In this document: positions 7,845 through 16,354 of the stretch, one piece after another
Layout: every line of letters starts with the position of its first letter
Numbering within the stretch: position 1 is the stretch's first letter
Source of the DNA: Actinobacteria bacterium IMCC26207
Lineage (GTDB): Bacteria > Actinomycetota > Acidimicrobiia > Acidimicrobiales > Microtrichaceae
Assembly: GCA_001025035.1 (NCBI GenBank)
Contig: LCZK01000010.1
Location: 744,001 to 808,000, forward strand
Direction: 5' to 3'
DNA: 64,000 nt
Position numbers and translations under genes: made by a program
Notes under the pieces: generated by a model
The model's input: the letters and a program-made list of their open reading frames with translations, nothing else
What the model was told of the DNA's origin: nothing
The model's database searches: none

Positions 7845-9614
7845 TTAGGTGGCCTGTGGCAACAGCCGAAGACCTAGTTCCTCAAGTTGAGCCGGCTCAA
7901 TTGGCGTAGGTGCACCTGTGAGCGGATCCCCACCCGACTGAGTCTTGGGGAATGCGATGACCTCACGAATATTTTCTTCACCCAACAGCAGGGCAACAAT
8001 GCGGTCAATTCCAAATGCAAAACCAGCGTGTGGAGGCGCACCAAATCGGAAGGCATCTAACAAGAACCCGAACTTCAGCGCAGCTTCCTCGGCGCTCACA
8101 CCGAGCAACTCAAAGATGCGGGACTGGATATCTGAACGATGAATTCGCACGCTTCCCGATCCCAACTCCCAACCGTTCAGAACTAGGTCATAGGCCTGCG
8201 AGCGAACCTTGAGCAGGTCCTCGGGCTCTCCATCGAGCAGCGCCCAATCATCCTCATGAGGCATCGTAAATGGGTGATGCGCAGACACTGGTTTGGATGT
8301 AATCGGATCGATCGACTCGAACAAGGGGAAATCCACAACCCATAAGAAATTGAACCCACCCTCATTGACGGGTGGTCGGCCAAGAGCCAAACGCAACAGG
8401 CCAAGCACATGACACACCTTGGCCCAGTCATCGGCAACTAGGTAGATCACATCGCCAGCCTGTGCGCCGAGTAGATCCAAAATTCCCGTCTTCTCGTCTT
8501 CGGACAAGAACTTTGCAACCGGAGAATTCAGTGAGAGCCCAGCCTCACCCTCTTCTACCCGCATCCAGACCAAGCCTTTGGCACCCCACCGCTTTGCGTC
8601 ATCTGTGAGCTCGTCGAGTCGGCTACGAGAGGTCTCGGCCGCTGCGCCAACATGGCAGATTCCTTTGATGCTTGAGGCCTTGAACGCATTGAACTCAGTT
8701 TTCGCAAACACAGCAGTGAGTTCAGTCAGTTCCATACCGAATCGAACATCTGGCTTATCTGAACCGAATCGGTCCATTGCATCGCGCCAAGTCATGCGTG
8801 GCACCTCGCCGATGCCTTCACCCGTGACGACCTCAACAGCAGCAGAAACCGCTCGGGTAATGCATTCCAGCACGTCATCTTGGCTTGCAAAGCTCATTTC
8901 AGCATCGAGTTGGCTGAACTCAAACTGCCGATCAGCGCGCAGGTCCTCATCGCGGAAGCAGCGAGCAATCTGGTAGTACCGGTCAACCCCACCAACCATG
9001 CAGAGCTGCTTGAAGAGCTGTGGGCTTTGAGGCAAAGCATAAAAATTGCCTGGCTTGGTTCGTGCTGGCACCACAAAGTCTCGAGCGCCTTCTGGTGTGG
9101 AGGCAATGAGCATGGGAGTTTCAATCTCGACAAAGTCCTGCGCGTCCATAGCCGACCTGATTGCGGAGTTGATCTTTGCCCGAGTGCGCAGATTCTTCTG
9201 CATGTCTTCACGGCGAAGATCTAAATACCGATAGCGCAGGCGAACCGTCTCGTCTACATCGGCGGCGCGCTCGTCAAGTGGAAACGGGGGCGGTTCTGCC
9301 GCAGAGAGAACCTCTACGGTGCACTCCCCCACCTCGACCTGCCCCGTAGAGAGTTGGTCATTCACAGTGCCTTCGGGCCGTGGCCGCAAGATTCCAGTGA
9401 CTCGTACGACGAACTCGCTTCGCAATTCTGCTGCGCCGTCAACTACGCATTGCACTAACCCAGTGTGATCACGAAGGTCAATAAAAGCCAGGTGCTCGCC
9501 GTGTTCGCGACGGCGGGCCACCCAGCCGCACAGCGTGACCGTTTGGCCCACTTGATCAAGGCTGAGTTCGCCGCATGAGTGCGAGCGCATGGAAGTACTT
9601 GTAGAGGCAGTCAC
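7845..9614 (-). CDS. aspS: Aspartyl-tRNA synthetase
   Basis: Class II synthetase charging tRNA-Asp (possibly also tRNA-Asn in bacteria lacking AsnRS; not decidable here). The 589-residue bacterial-type enzyme has an N-terminal OB fold (TLCGWVARRREHGEHLAFIDLRD). Motif 2 is FRDEDLRADRQFEF, a GAD insertion domain follows, and motif 3 GFAFGIDRI lies near the C-terminus. The start is GTG at 9614, overlapping the hisS stop by 4 bases, so hisS-aspS are coupled, as in many Gram-positives. Confidence 0.96.
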   Translation of the reverse strand: MTASTSTSMRSHSCGELSLDQVGQTVTLCGWVARRREHGEHLAFIDLRDHTGLVQCVVDGAAELRSEFVVRVTGILRPRPEGTVNDQLSTGQVEVGECTVEVLSAAEPPPFPLDERAADVDETVRLRYRYLDLRREDMQKNLRTRAKINSAIRSAMDAQDFVEIETPMLIASTPEGARDFVVPARTKPGNFYALPQSPQLFKQLCMVGGVDRYYQIARCFRDEDLRADRQFEFSQLDAEMSFASQDDVLECITRAVSAAVEVVTGEGIGEVPRMTWRDAMDRFGSDKPDVRFGMELTELTAVFAKTEFNAFKASSIKGICHVGAAAETSRSRLDELTDDAKRWGAKGLVWMRVEEGEAGLSLNSPVAKFLSEDEKTGILDLLGAQAGDVIYLVADDWAKVCHVLGLLRLALGRPPVNEGGFNFLWVVDFPLFESIDPITSKPVSAHHPFTMPHEDDWALLDGEPEDLLKVRSQAYDLVLNGWELGSGSVRIHRSDIQSRIFELLGVSAEEAALKFGFLLDAFRFGAPPHAGFAFGIDRIVALLLGEENIREVIAFPKTQSGGDPLTGAPTPIEPAQLEELGLRLLPQAT

Positions 9615-10966
9615 GTGAGAGTCCCGGAGTTCGTTGGGTCAGCAGAAGCAGAATCGGCTGGATGGGGGTTGATTTGATTGGTAACAGTTTGTGAAGAATA
9701 ACGGCTGAGCTCAGAAAGTAGATCAGCCCTAGCCACCCGGCGTTGTTCGCCATCGGCCTTGTTGCCCAGCATGGGTCGAAGCGTCACCTCATCGGCTGCG
9801 AGTTCATCCTCACCAATGATTAGAGCAAACCGTGCCCCTGACCTGTCTGCGGACTTCATCTGCGACTTCATGGAACCGCCGCCAAAGCGACGGTCAGCCG
9901 AGATTCCAGCAGCACGAAGTTGATGTGTGATGTCTCGAGCGGCATCGCCGGAGACTGTGTCGATCACGAACACATTGAGCATTGTTGGTTCCGTAGCGAA
10001 AACTCCTTCAGCATCACAGGCCAACAGAATGCGATCTACCCCGAGGGCAAAACCGACACCATCGGTAGCTGGGCCGCCCATGGCCTCTGCCAAACCGTCG
10101 TAGCGGCCACCGCCACCGATTGCATTTTGTGCTGAGTCCAAGGCCTCAGCGGCAAACTCAAAGGTGGTTCGTCGGTAGTAGTCAAGGCCTCGAACTAGGC
10201 GGGGGTCTTCGGTATAGCTCACTCCCAGCGAATCAAGGCCTGACAAGACTCGCGCGTAATGATCAGCAGAATCCTCGGACAAGTAATCGGCTACGAGCGG
10301 TGCATCAGCGATGATCTGGCGATCTTCTTCACGCTTGGAATCCAAGACTCGTAATGGGTTGCGCTCCAGTGTGGCCTGTGAAGCCTCGGAGAGTTCGTAC
10401 TGATGAGCTAGCAGGTACAGGCGGACTGCTTCGGTGTACTGCTCGCGATCCTCATGTTCACCAAGTGAATTGATGAGCAGGGTTACTTGCCGCAGCCCGA
10501 GCGAGGCAAAGAACCTGCTCGCCAAGGAAATGATCTCGACATCAAGATCAGCGTCATCTACTCCAAGCGCCTCAACACCAAGCTGATCAAACATCCGGTA
10601 ACGACCTTTCTGCGGTCGCTCGTGGCGAAAGTTTGTTCCGGCGTACCAAACCTTCCAGGGAAGCACTGGTCGGTGTTGAACAAAAGCTCGCATAACACCG
10701 GCGGTCATCTCGGGTCGGAGAGCTATTCGGGTTTGATCCTTATCGACAAAGTCGTACATCTCTTTGGTGACTACGTCCGTAGCCTCGCCGACCCTTAAGA
10801 ACACTCCTAGATCCTCGAGTAGCGGCGGGACCACCTCGTGGTAGCCGGCTAGCTCACACTGGGTAACAAACTGCTTCGTAAGTTCGCGACGACGCGCTGA
10901 TTCCGGGGGAAGAATGTCTCGCATCCCTCTCAGTGCTTGAAATTGCTCGCGGCGAGTCTCTGTCAC
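9611..10966 (-). CDS. hisS: Histidyl-tRNA synthetase
   Basis: Class II synthetase charging tRNA-His. The 451 residues begin with GTG at 10966 (MTETRREQFQALRGMRDILPP, the usual N-terminal RGxxDI context). Motif 2 is FRHERPQKGRYRMFDQLGVE, the histidine-A loop is LVRGLDYYRRTTFEF, and motif 3 is GFALGVDRI. The C-terminal anticodon domain is followed by about 20 polar residues not expected in the family. It overlaps aspS by 4 bases. Confidence 0.96.
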   Translation of the reverse strand: MTETRREQFQALRGMRDILPPESARRRELTKQFVTQCELAGYHEVVPPLLEDLGVFLRVGEATDVVTKEMYDFVDKDQTRIALRPEMTAGVMRAFVQHRPVLPWKVWYAGTNFRHERPQKGRYRMFDQLGVEALGVDDADLDVEIISLASRFFASLGLRQVTLLINSLGEHEDREQYTEAVRLYLLAHQYELSEASQATLERNPLRVLDSKREEDRQIIADAPLVADYLSEDSADHYARVLSGLDSLGVSYTEDPRLVRGLDYYRRTTFEFAAEALDSAQNAIGGGGRYDGLAEAMGGPATDGVGFALGVDRILLACDAEGVFATEPTMLNVFVIDTVSGDAARDITHQLRAAGISADRRFGGGSMKSQMKSADRSGARFALIIGEDELAADEVTLRPMLGNKADGEQRRVARADLLSELSRYSSQTVTNQINPHPADSASADPTNSGTLT

Positions 10967-11002
10967 GGTTGCCCACGCTAACAGCGGATCAGCGGTTGGC
11001 TT

Positions 11003-11031
11003 AGCTACCCGTTCAGCTACCCGTTCAGCTA
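11003..11031. repeat. 12-bp tandem duplication over a stop codon
   Basis: AGCTACCCGTTC occurs at 11003-11014 and 11015-11026, followed by a partial third copy (AGCTA). Each copy contains CTA, the reverse complement of TAG. The partial copy supplies the real stop codon of the minus-strand gene ending at 11029, so that gene is followed by two extra copies of its own stop region. Confidence 0.85.
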
Positions 11032-12291
11032 GCGGTTGAGTCTTGCTCTGACCTGTGTCAGCAGGTCATCCTCATGCCAGTGATAAATAGTTGGAGTACC
11101 GGTTGCCTCTTGGTGTGCCAGCGCGATCCAATCCATGATCCGGTGGCAGTCGTCTTTACCGTTCAGGCGTGTGAGCCCTCCGATAACACAGGCCGGAGTG
11201 CTGGAATCCAAACAGATAGCAACGGGCAGCACGTAGGTGCAGGACTGCATCAGGGTGAGCGTCCCGTCGTACAGCGGTTGCAGATGCAAGGTAGGGGCTT
11301 CGCCCGGGTCATCTCCACGCCGTGCCCGCCAAGCAGCCCGCGCCTTTTTCATCAGACCCGGGATAGTCAGGTCTTGGCTACCGCTTGCTGCCATAGCTAG
11401 CAGCTGGCCACCCTGTGCAAGCTGTGCATCTAGGGCAGTTCTCATCAGGGTGTTGTTGGCTCGCACCAAAGCGGTCTCGAGTTTTGCTCGGCGGCGACTC
11501 GCTGTCTGCGGGACGGACAAGAAGATTCTTGAGCCGCATTGCAGCACCTGAATTGCTGGCACGTTGAAGGCCTGCCTAGTGATCACCATGCGTGAGACCA
11601 GCACATTGGAGACTTCTGCGAGTTGCTCCAGGCTGGTGTGTTCACCGAGGACCCCAAAGCTGCGTCCCGGGGCCAACATGGCAGAGAGCCAAGCTCCCAT
11701 AACTAGTGCGATGTCTATGATCTGCCCGTGGTTGGTCACCACTGCGACATTTGTCTTCTCGACGATCAGCAAATGATAGAGAGCTGCCATGAGGTCGTCA
11801 TGCGCTGGGTCGTTGAATGCAGCTAGCAGAATTCGGTCAAAGTCCGGATAGGCCGCCCGTGCATAGAGGCCAACGGTTTCGATGTTGCTTGGCTCCGGTT
11901 CCACCACAACACAGGATGGGTTGTGAAACTCTAGGGCGGGCGTGTAGGGCAAGGCTTGCAGCAACGAGGAGTGCGAAGAGCGAACCAAGCCGTTGAGCAT
12001 TCGGTAATACGCAACGGGGTCAGCATCTTCGAGAATTGCCTGAGCCTGCTCAGTGGGCGACATAGCTGCGAGTCCGGGAATTTCAGGCAGTTCAGGCTCG
12101 GCTGCATCAGTGGTTGAGGCAGCGGTCAGATGCTGATCAACACTTTCAATCGACTCTGGACTGTCTTGTTCGTCAGAGGGTGCATCCACAGACGAAGAAT
12201 CCCCCTCAGCTGCCGAGGCTTCTCCGTCAGACACCAAACTCAGTGCTGGTCGGTCAGAGTCAGCTTCTTCTCGTTTTTTTCTTGAAGCCAT
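11029..12291 (-). CDS. Uncharacterised protein with a divergent acyltransferase-like core
   Basis: A 420-residue protein, not confidently assigned. Residues 1-75 are acidic and Ser/Asp-rich, probably disordered. The core shows a pattern like glycerolipid acyltransferases: NHGQIID (an H-x4-D motif), a later Arg/Gly-containing block, SVPQTASRRRAK in the position of motif III, and YVLPVAICLD resembling motif IV. The FPEGT core is not conserved, so activity is doubtful. There is no clear membrane span apart from hydrophobic segments around IALVMGAWLSAML. ATG at 12291 is the only sensible start. It sits upstream of hisS, with 62 bases and a tandem repeat between them. Confidence 0.6.
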   Translation of the reverse strand: MASRKKREEADSDRPALSLVSDGEASAAEGDSSSVDAPSDEQDSPESIESVDQHLTAASTTDAAEPELPEIPGLAAMSPTEQAQAILEDADPVAYYRMLNGLVRSSHSSLLQALPYTPALEFHNPSCVVVEPEPSNIETVGLYARAAYPDFDRILLAAFNDPAHDDLMAALYHLLIVEKTNVAVVTNHGQIIDIALVMGAWLSAMLAPGRSFGVLGEHTSLEQLAEVSNVLVSRMVITRQAFNVPAIQVLQCGSRIFLSVPQTASRRRAKLETALVRANNTLMRTALDAQLAQGGQLLAMAASGSQDLTIPGLMKKARAAWRARRGDDPGEAPTLHLQPLYDGTLTLMQSCTYVLPVAICLDSSTPACVIGGLTRLNGKDDCHRIMDWIALAHQEATGTPTIYHWHEDDLLTQVRARLNR

Positions 12292-12417
12292 ATCAGTGTC
12301 TGACTCTCTGTTGCAGGCATGGGTTACCTGAAGGGTTGTATTCCCTCGGCCTAGACAAATACTCGTCCTAGATGAATCCTGCCCGAGAGGCCCTGTGTTG
12401 AGCAGAACTCAAAGATG

Positions 12418-12900
12418 TCAGTTGCCCGTTGTTGGACACTGCACACTTTGTACGGTTCCATCGGGACAAGTTGTATTTGACCAAATTGCAGTTTCCGCAG
12501 ACATCGGCCCTTCCATACCCCCCAAGACGACTCCGGTCAGATTGGCATCGGTCAAATTCGTTTTATCTAGCGTTGTGTATTTGAGCTTGGCATTCGATAA
12601 ATCTGCCCCCGTAAGATTCGTGGCGGTGAGATCCGCTAGTTCGAGGTTGGCTCCCGACAGATTCGCTCCGCTCAGGTCGGCACCGGTCAATTTGTCGCCA
12701 TAAGCACCCTCTAGATCACAGTCGTGGTAGTCCACATCTGGAGCTGGCTCTGCCTTGCAGTTCTCGGCAGCATTGTTCGCTCCTGCTGTGGTGTCGCTCG
12801 AGGAGTCGCTCTTGGAGTCGCTTGAGGAATCTGATCCTCCGCTACACCCAACCAGTGAAACAGAAGCCACGACTAGGCAGATAAGTACTCGGATTTTCAT
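12418..12900 (-). CDS. Pentapeptide-repeat lipoprotein
   Basis: About 160 residues from ATG at 12900. A lipoprotein signal peptide (MKIRVLICLVVASVSLVGC, lipobox LVGC) is followed by a Ser/Asp-rich linker. About ten A(D/N)LxG/xxL pentapeptides come next (for example GADLSGANLSGANLELADL), which should form a short right-handed quadrilateral beta-helix. A Cys-bearing tail CPDGTVQSVQC ends the protein. It is probably anchored outside the membrane; its partner is unknown. The gene lies 31 bases after rel. The 126 bases beyond it (12292-12417) show no gene. Confidence 0.82.
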   Translation of the reverse strand: MKIRVLICLVVASVSLVGCSGGSDSSSDSKSDSSSDTTAGANNAAENCKAEPAPDVDYHDCDLEGAYGDKLTGADLSGANLSGANLELADLTATNLTGADLSNAKLKYTTLDKTNLTDANLTGVVLGGMEGPMSAETAIWSNTTCPDGTVQSVQCPTTGN

Positions 12901-12931
12901 CTCACTCCTTGTATGCAATAAACGAGGAAAC

Positions 12932-15148
12932 TCAATGTTGACTCGCAGAGCCAGGTATCACCCGATACGCGTCGTAGACGCTGTCGATCGTTCGCAACCT
13001 ATTCAGCAGAGTATCAAGATGGCTTGGGTCAGCGAGTTCAAATTCGAAACGCATCTTCGAGACACGATCTTGGCCACAGGTACTCTGACTGCTGACGATA
13101 TTCACATGGTTGTCGGACAGGGTGGCGGTGACATCTTGCAGAAGTCTGGGTCGGTCAAGCGCTTTGACTTCCACCAAGGCAACAAAGTTTCCTGTTGAGT
13201 CTGAATCCCACTCCACATGAATAATGCGTTCGCCCTGCGCCGCCGCGAGCGAGGTGGCATTGGCGCAGTCGGTTCGATGAACAGAGACACCCCGACCGCG
13301 GGTAACAAAGCCGATGATGTCATCTCCGGGAACAGCAGTGCAGCATCGAGCCATTCGCACCAGAACATCGTCATAGCCTTCGACATGCACGCCCGCTGGC
13401 CGACCTTGGCGGCGGTTGACCGAGCGGTTGGGAGTAGACACCACCTCTTCACGATCGCCTGCAGCGGTTCGCAACAGTTCCGCAATCCTGCTGGCCACCG
13501 ATTCGGGAGACACATGGTGCTCTCCGATTGCTGTGAAGAGCGCCTCGACTGACTGATACTTCAGTTGGAGTGCAACCTCGAGCATGACCTCGCCGCCCAA
13601 AATCTTTTGAGCCGGCAGTGCTTCTCGTCGCATGGCCTTTACTAGGGATTCACGGCCAGAATCGAGTGCATCTCCCCGACGCTCCCGAGAGAACCACTGC
13701 TTGATTCGAGATTTTGCAGCGTGGGTAGCAACAAAGTTGAGCCAGTCCTGGCTCGGACCCGCGCCAGCAACCTTTGAGGTAAAGATCTCGACAGTATCCC
13801 CAGACTGCAGTTCAGTATCGAGCGGTACCAGCCTGCCGGCTACCCGCGCTCCAATGCATCGATGCCCAACTTCGGAGTGAATCGAATACGCAAAATCAAC
13901 GGGGGTGGCTCCTGCTGGAAGCGTTGCGACATCGCCTTTGGGAGTAAAGACAAACACCTCATCTTGGTCAAGATCGATCTTGAGGTTTGCCATGAACTCG
14001 CCGGGGTCGGTCATCTCTTGTTGCCAACCAACAATGCGAGATAACCAAGTCATGTCCTCTGTGGTGCCCTCCTTATAGGAGAAGTGCGCAGCTACCCCCC
14101 ATTCGGCGCGGTTATGCATCTCTGGCGTGCGTATCTGCACCTCGATGGGCTTGCCCTCTGGACCAATCACTGTGGTGTGCAGCGACTGATACAGGTTGAA
14201 CTTGGGCATAGCGATGTAGTCCTTGAACCGCCCCGGAACGGGAGTCCACATGGCATGAATTGACCCGAGCGCTGCGTAACAATCCTTGGAACTGTCGACT
14301 ACTAGCCGGATGCCAATCAGGTCGAAGATCTCTTCAAAGGCTTTGCCTCGAACGACCATTTTTTCATAAATCGACCAGAGGTGCTTCGGGCGACCGGTGA
14401 CAGCCGCGGTGATATTCACCTCTGCTAGACGGTCTCTAATTTCGTCGATGACTGCGTCGACATAGGCATCACGTTCGGGTGCACGTTCAGCCACCATATG
14501 GTCCACCTCGGCATATCGCCGAGGGTAGAGCGAGGAAAAGCAAAGGTCTTCGAGCTGTTGGCGGATCTCTTGCATCCCAAGGCGATGAGCAAGTGGTGCA
14601 TAAATATCAAGGGTTTCTTGGGCAGTTCGCTCTTGTTTCCAAGCCGGAAGCGCAGCAATAGTACGCATGTTGTGAAGCCGGTCAGCGAGCTTGATGACGA
14701 GCACCCGCAAGTCCTTTGCCATCGCCACGAGCATCTTGCGCATCGTGGCAGCCTGCTGCGCCTCTTTAGTATCGAAGTGAATCCGCTCCAGCTTGGTGAC
14801 CCCGTCCACAATGGCGGTGAGTTCTGCTCCGAACTTCTCTTCGAGCTCCTCCAGGGTGATCACAGTGTCTTCTACAGCATCGTGCAGCAGCGCTGCCGCA
14901 ATGGTGACATCGTCCATTCCGTAGCGGGCGACGATGCCAGCCACTGCAAGAGGATGGGTGATGTAAGGCTCGCCTGAGCGTCGTAGTTGCCCCTGATGAG
15001 CTCCGGCGGCCATGCGATAGGCCTCGGAAATGACCTCAGTTGAGCGTTTCGGATGGAACTTCCGATACTGCTCAATGATCTCTTGAACCTCCATCGCTGG
15101 GGGCTGGCTATGGCGACGCCAAGGAAGAACCCTTGTCACTGTTGCCAT
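12932..15148 (-). CDS. rel: Bifunctional (p)ppGpp synthetase/hydrolase Rel
   Basis: Stringent-response enzyme making and degrading (p)ppGpp. The 738 residues show an HD hydrolase domain (YITHPLAVAGI; LLHDAVEDT with HD at about 89-90), a synthetase domain with PGRFKDYIAMPKFNLYQSLHT, a TGS domain (VFTPKGDVATLPAGATPVDFAY) and a C-terminal ACT domain (VEVKALDRPRLLQDVTATL). HD conservation supports bifunctionality. The start is ATG at 15148, with an exceptionally good ribosome-binding site AGGAGGTGA just upstream. Its leader has two alternative hairpins. Confidence 0.95.
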   Translation of the reverse strand: MATVTRVLPWRRHSQPPAMEVQEIIEQYRKFHPKRSTEVISEAYRMAAGAHQGQLRRSGEPYITHPLAVAGIVARYGMDDVTIAAALLHDAVEDTVITLEELEEKFGAELTAIVDGVTKLERIHFDTKEAQQAATMRKMLVAMAKDLRVLVIKLADRLHNMRTIAALPAWKQERTAQETLDIYAPLAHRLGMQEIRQQLEDLCFSSLYPRRYAEVDHMVAERAPERDAYVDAVIDEIRDRLAEVNITAAVTGRPKHLWSIYEKMVVRGKAFEEIFDLIGIRLVVDSSKDCYAALGSIHAMWTPVPGRFKDYIAMPKFNLYQSLHTTVIGPEGKPIEVQIRTPEMHNRAEWGVAAHFSYKEGTTEDMTWLSRIVGWQQEMTDPGEFMANLKIDLDQDEVFVFTPKGDVATLPAGATPVDFAYSIHSEVGHRCIGARVAGRLVPLDTELQSGDTVEIFTSKVAGAGPSQDWLNFVATHAAKSRIKQWFSRERRGDALDSGRESLVKAMRREALPAQKILGGEVMLEVALQLKYQSVEALFTAIGEHHVSPESVASRIAELLRTAAGDREEVVSTPNRSVNRRQGRPAGVHVEGYDDVLVRMARCCTAVPGDDIIGFVTRGRGVSVHRTDCANATSLAAAQGERIIHVEWDSDSTGNFVALVEVKALDRPRLLQDVTATLSDNHVNIVSSQSTCGQDRVSKMRFEFELADPSHLDTLLNRLRTIDSVYDAYRVIPGSASQH

Positions 15149-15163
15149 GGGTCACCTCCTGTG

Positions 15164-15205
15164 GGCTCGGTCCGACTACTACCACGCTACCGAGCCGAAA
15201 GGCTC
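15164..15205 (-). promoter_or_regulatory. Mutually exclusive hairpins before the rel ribosome-binding site
   Basis: In the transcript the order is GAGCC, TTTC, GGCTCGGT, 17 nt, ACCGAGCC, then CAC and the AGGAGG site. GGCTC can pair with the upstream GAGCC (5 bp, tetraloop) or, as GGCTCGGT, with ACCGAGCC (8 bp), whose end lies 3 nt from the Shine-Dalgarno. The first hairpin may also serve as the secF terminator. The regulatory meaning is inference. Confidence 0.35.
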
Positions 15206-15220
15206 TTGGGGAGCGCGGCC

Positions 15221-16354
15221 TCAGGTCTTCTTTTTCTTTCTTGGCCGCGGAGGGTGGCCACCGATGTTCGTGGTCAGCGCCGGAGCACTCGAACCCGCTG
15301 CCACAGTGGGCCTGACCACTCCTGGCCGAGTCGATCCTGAGGCAGGTGCACCCGTCACGTTCACTCCATGCCAAGCGGTCTCGTTTGGATCAATACCTTT
15401 GGCAATCATGCGGGTCCGAATCTCTTTGTAGCGAGGCTCGCGCTCCTTGAGAACTGCTGTCAGCGGAGTGGCTACAGCGATCGAGGAGTACGCACCCGAG
15501 GCCAGCCCAATCAGGAGGGCAAGAGAGAAGTCACCCAAGGTCGGCTCACCAAAGATGTATTTGCCCACCACCAACATGGAGAGAACAGGAATGAGCGTGA
15601 CTGTGGTGGTGTTCACCGAGCGCATGAGGACTTGATTGAGCGATCGGCGTACGATGCCGTTGTAGGTGTACTGACCCGTCCTGGTGAGTTTGACCCCGTT
15701 CTCCTGCAATCGGTCATACACAACAATGGTGTCGTAGAGGGAATAGCCAAGGATGGTGAGGAAGGCGATCACCGTTGCAGGAGATACCTCTAGGTGGAAC
15801 ACCGAGTAAAAGCCCACGGTGATGATGATGTCGTGAAACACAGCCACCATTGCCGAGGCAGCCATCTTGGGTTCAAGTCGCCAAGCAATGTAGGCAGCAA
15901 CAAGCACCATAAAGATAATGAGCGAGTTGCGCGCTGACTTGGTGATGTCCTTACCCCAGGACGGACCGACTGTGGTGACTGCGACTTCGGTGACATCTAT
16001 GTTTGCAGCCTCGGCAAGAGCGGCTACCACCTTTTGGCTTTCCTCAATGGTGTCGACTCGGCCCGAGATACGCACCAGCCGCACACCATCGGTGGTGGTG
16101 GCTACTTGGTACTTCTCGCCGGCATTGGTGCCAAAGGTGTCGAGCACAGTGGTTGCTTCATCAGTGGTGAAAGTTTTCGAGGGCACCTCCCAGATGGATC
16201 CACCCTCAAAGTCAATAGACAAATCAAGACCTTGCACGGCAATCGAGAGAATCGATCCGATGACGAGAATGAGCGAAACAATGCCAAGGGGAATCCAACT
16301 ACGTTGAAAATTGAAGTCGTTTTCTCCCCGGTACACCTTGGACAGAGAGTTCAT
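15221..16354 (-). CDS. secF: Protein translocase subunit SecF
   Basis: Membrane subunit of the SecDF complex that uses the proton motive force to pull secreted proteins out of SecYEG. The 377 residues contain a first membrane helix (GIVSLILVIGSILSI), the conserved FEGGSIWEV turn, a P1-type periplasmic domain, then the five-helix RND block including YSLYDTIVVYDRLQEN. The C-terminus is a Pro/Gly/Lys-rich cytosolic tail ending RPRKKKKT. ATG at 16354 overlaps the secD stop by 4 bases. Confidence 0.95.
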   Translation of the reverse strand: MNSLSKVYRGENDFNFQRSWIPLGIVSLILVIGSILSIAVQGLDLSIDFEGGSIWEVPSKTFTTDEATTVLDTFGTNAGEKYQVATTTDGVRLVRISGRVDTIEESQKVVAALAEAANIDVTEVAVTTVGPSWGKDITKSARNSLIIFMVLVAAYIAWRLEPKMAASAMVAVFHDIIITVGFYSVFHLEVSPATVIAFLTILGYSLYDTIVVYDRLQENGVKLTRTGQYTYNGIVRRSLNQVLMRSVNTTTVTLIPVLSMLVVGKYIFGEPTLGDFSLALLIGLASGAYSSIAVATPLTAVLKEREPRYKEIRTRMIAKGIDPNETAWHGVNVTGAPASGSTRPGVVRPTVAAGSSAPALTTNIGGHPPRPRKKKKT

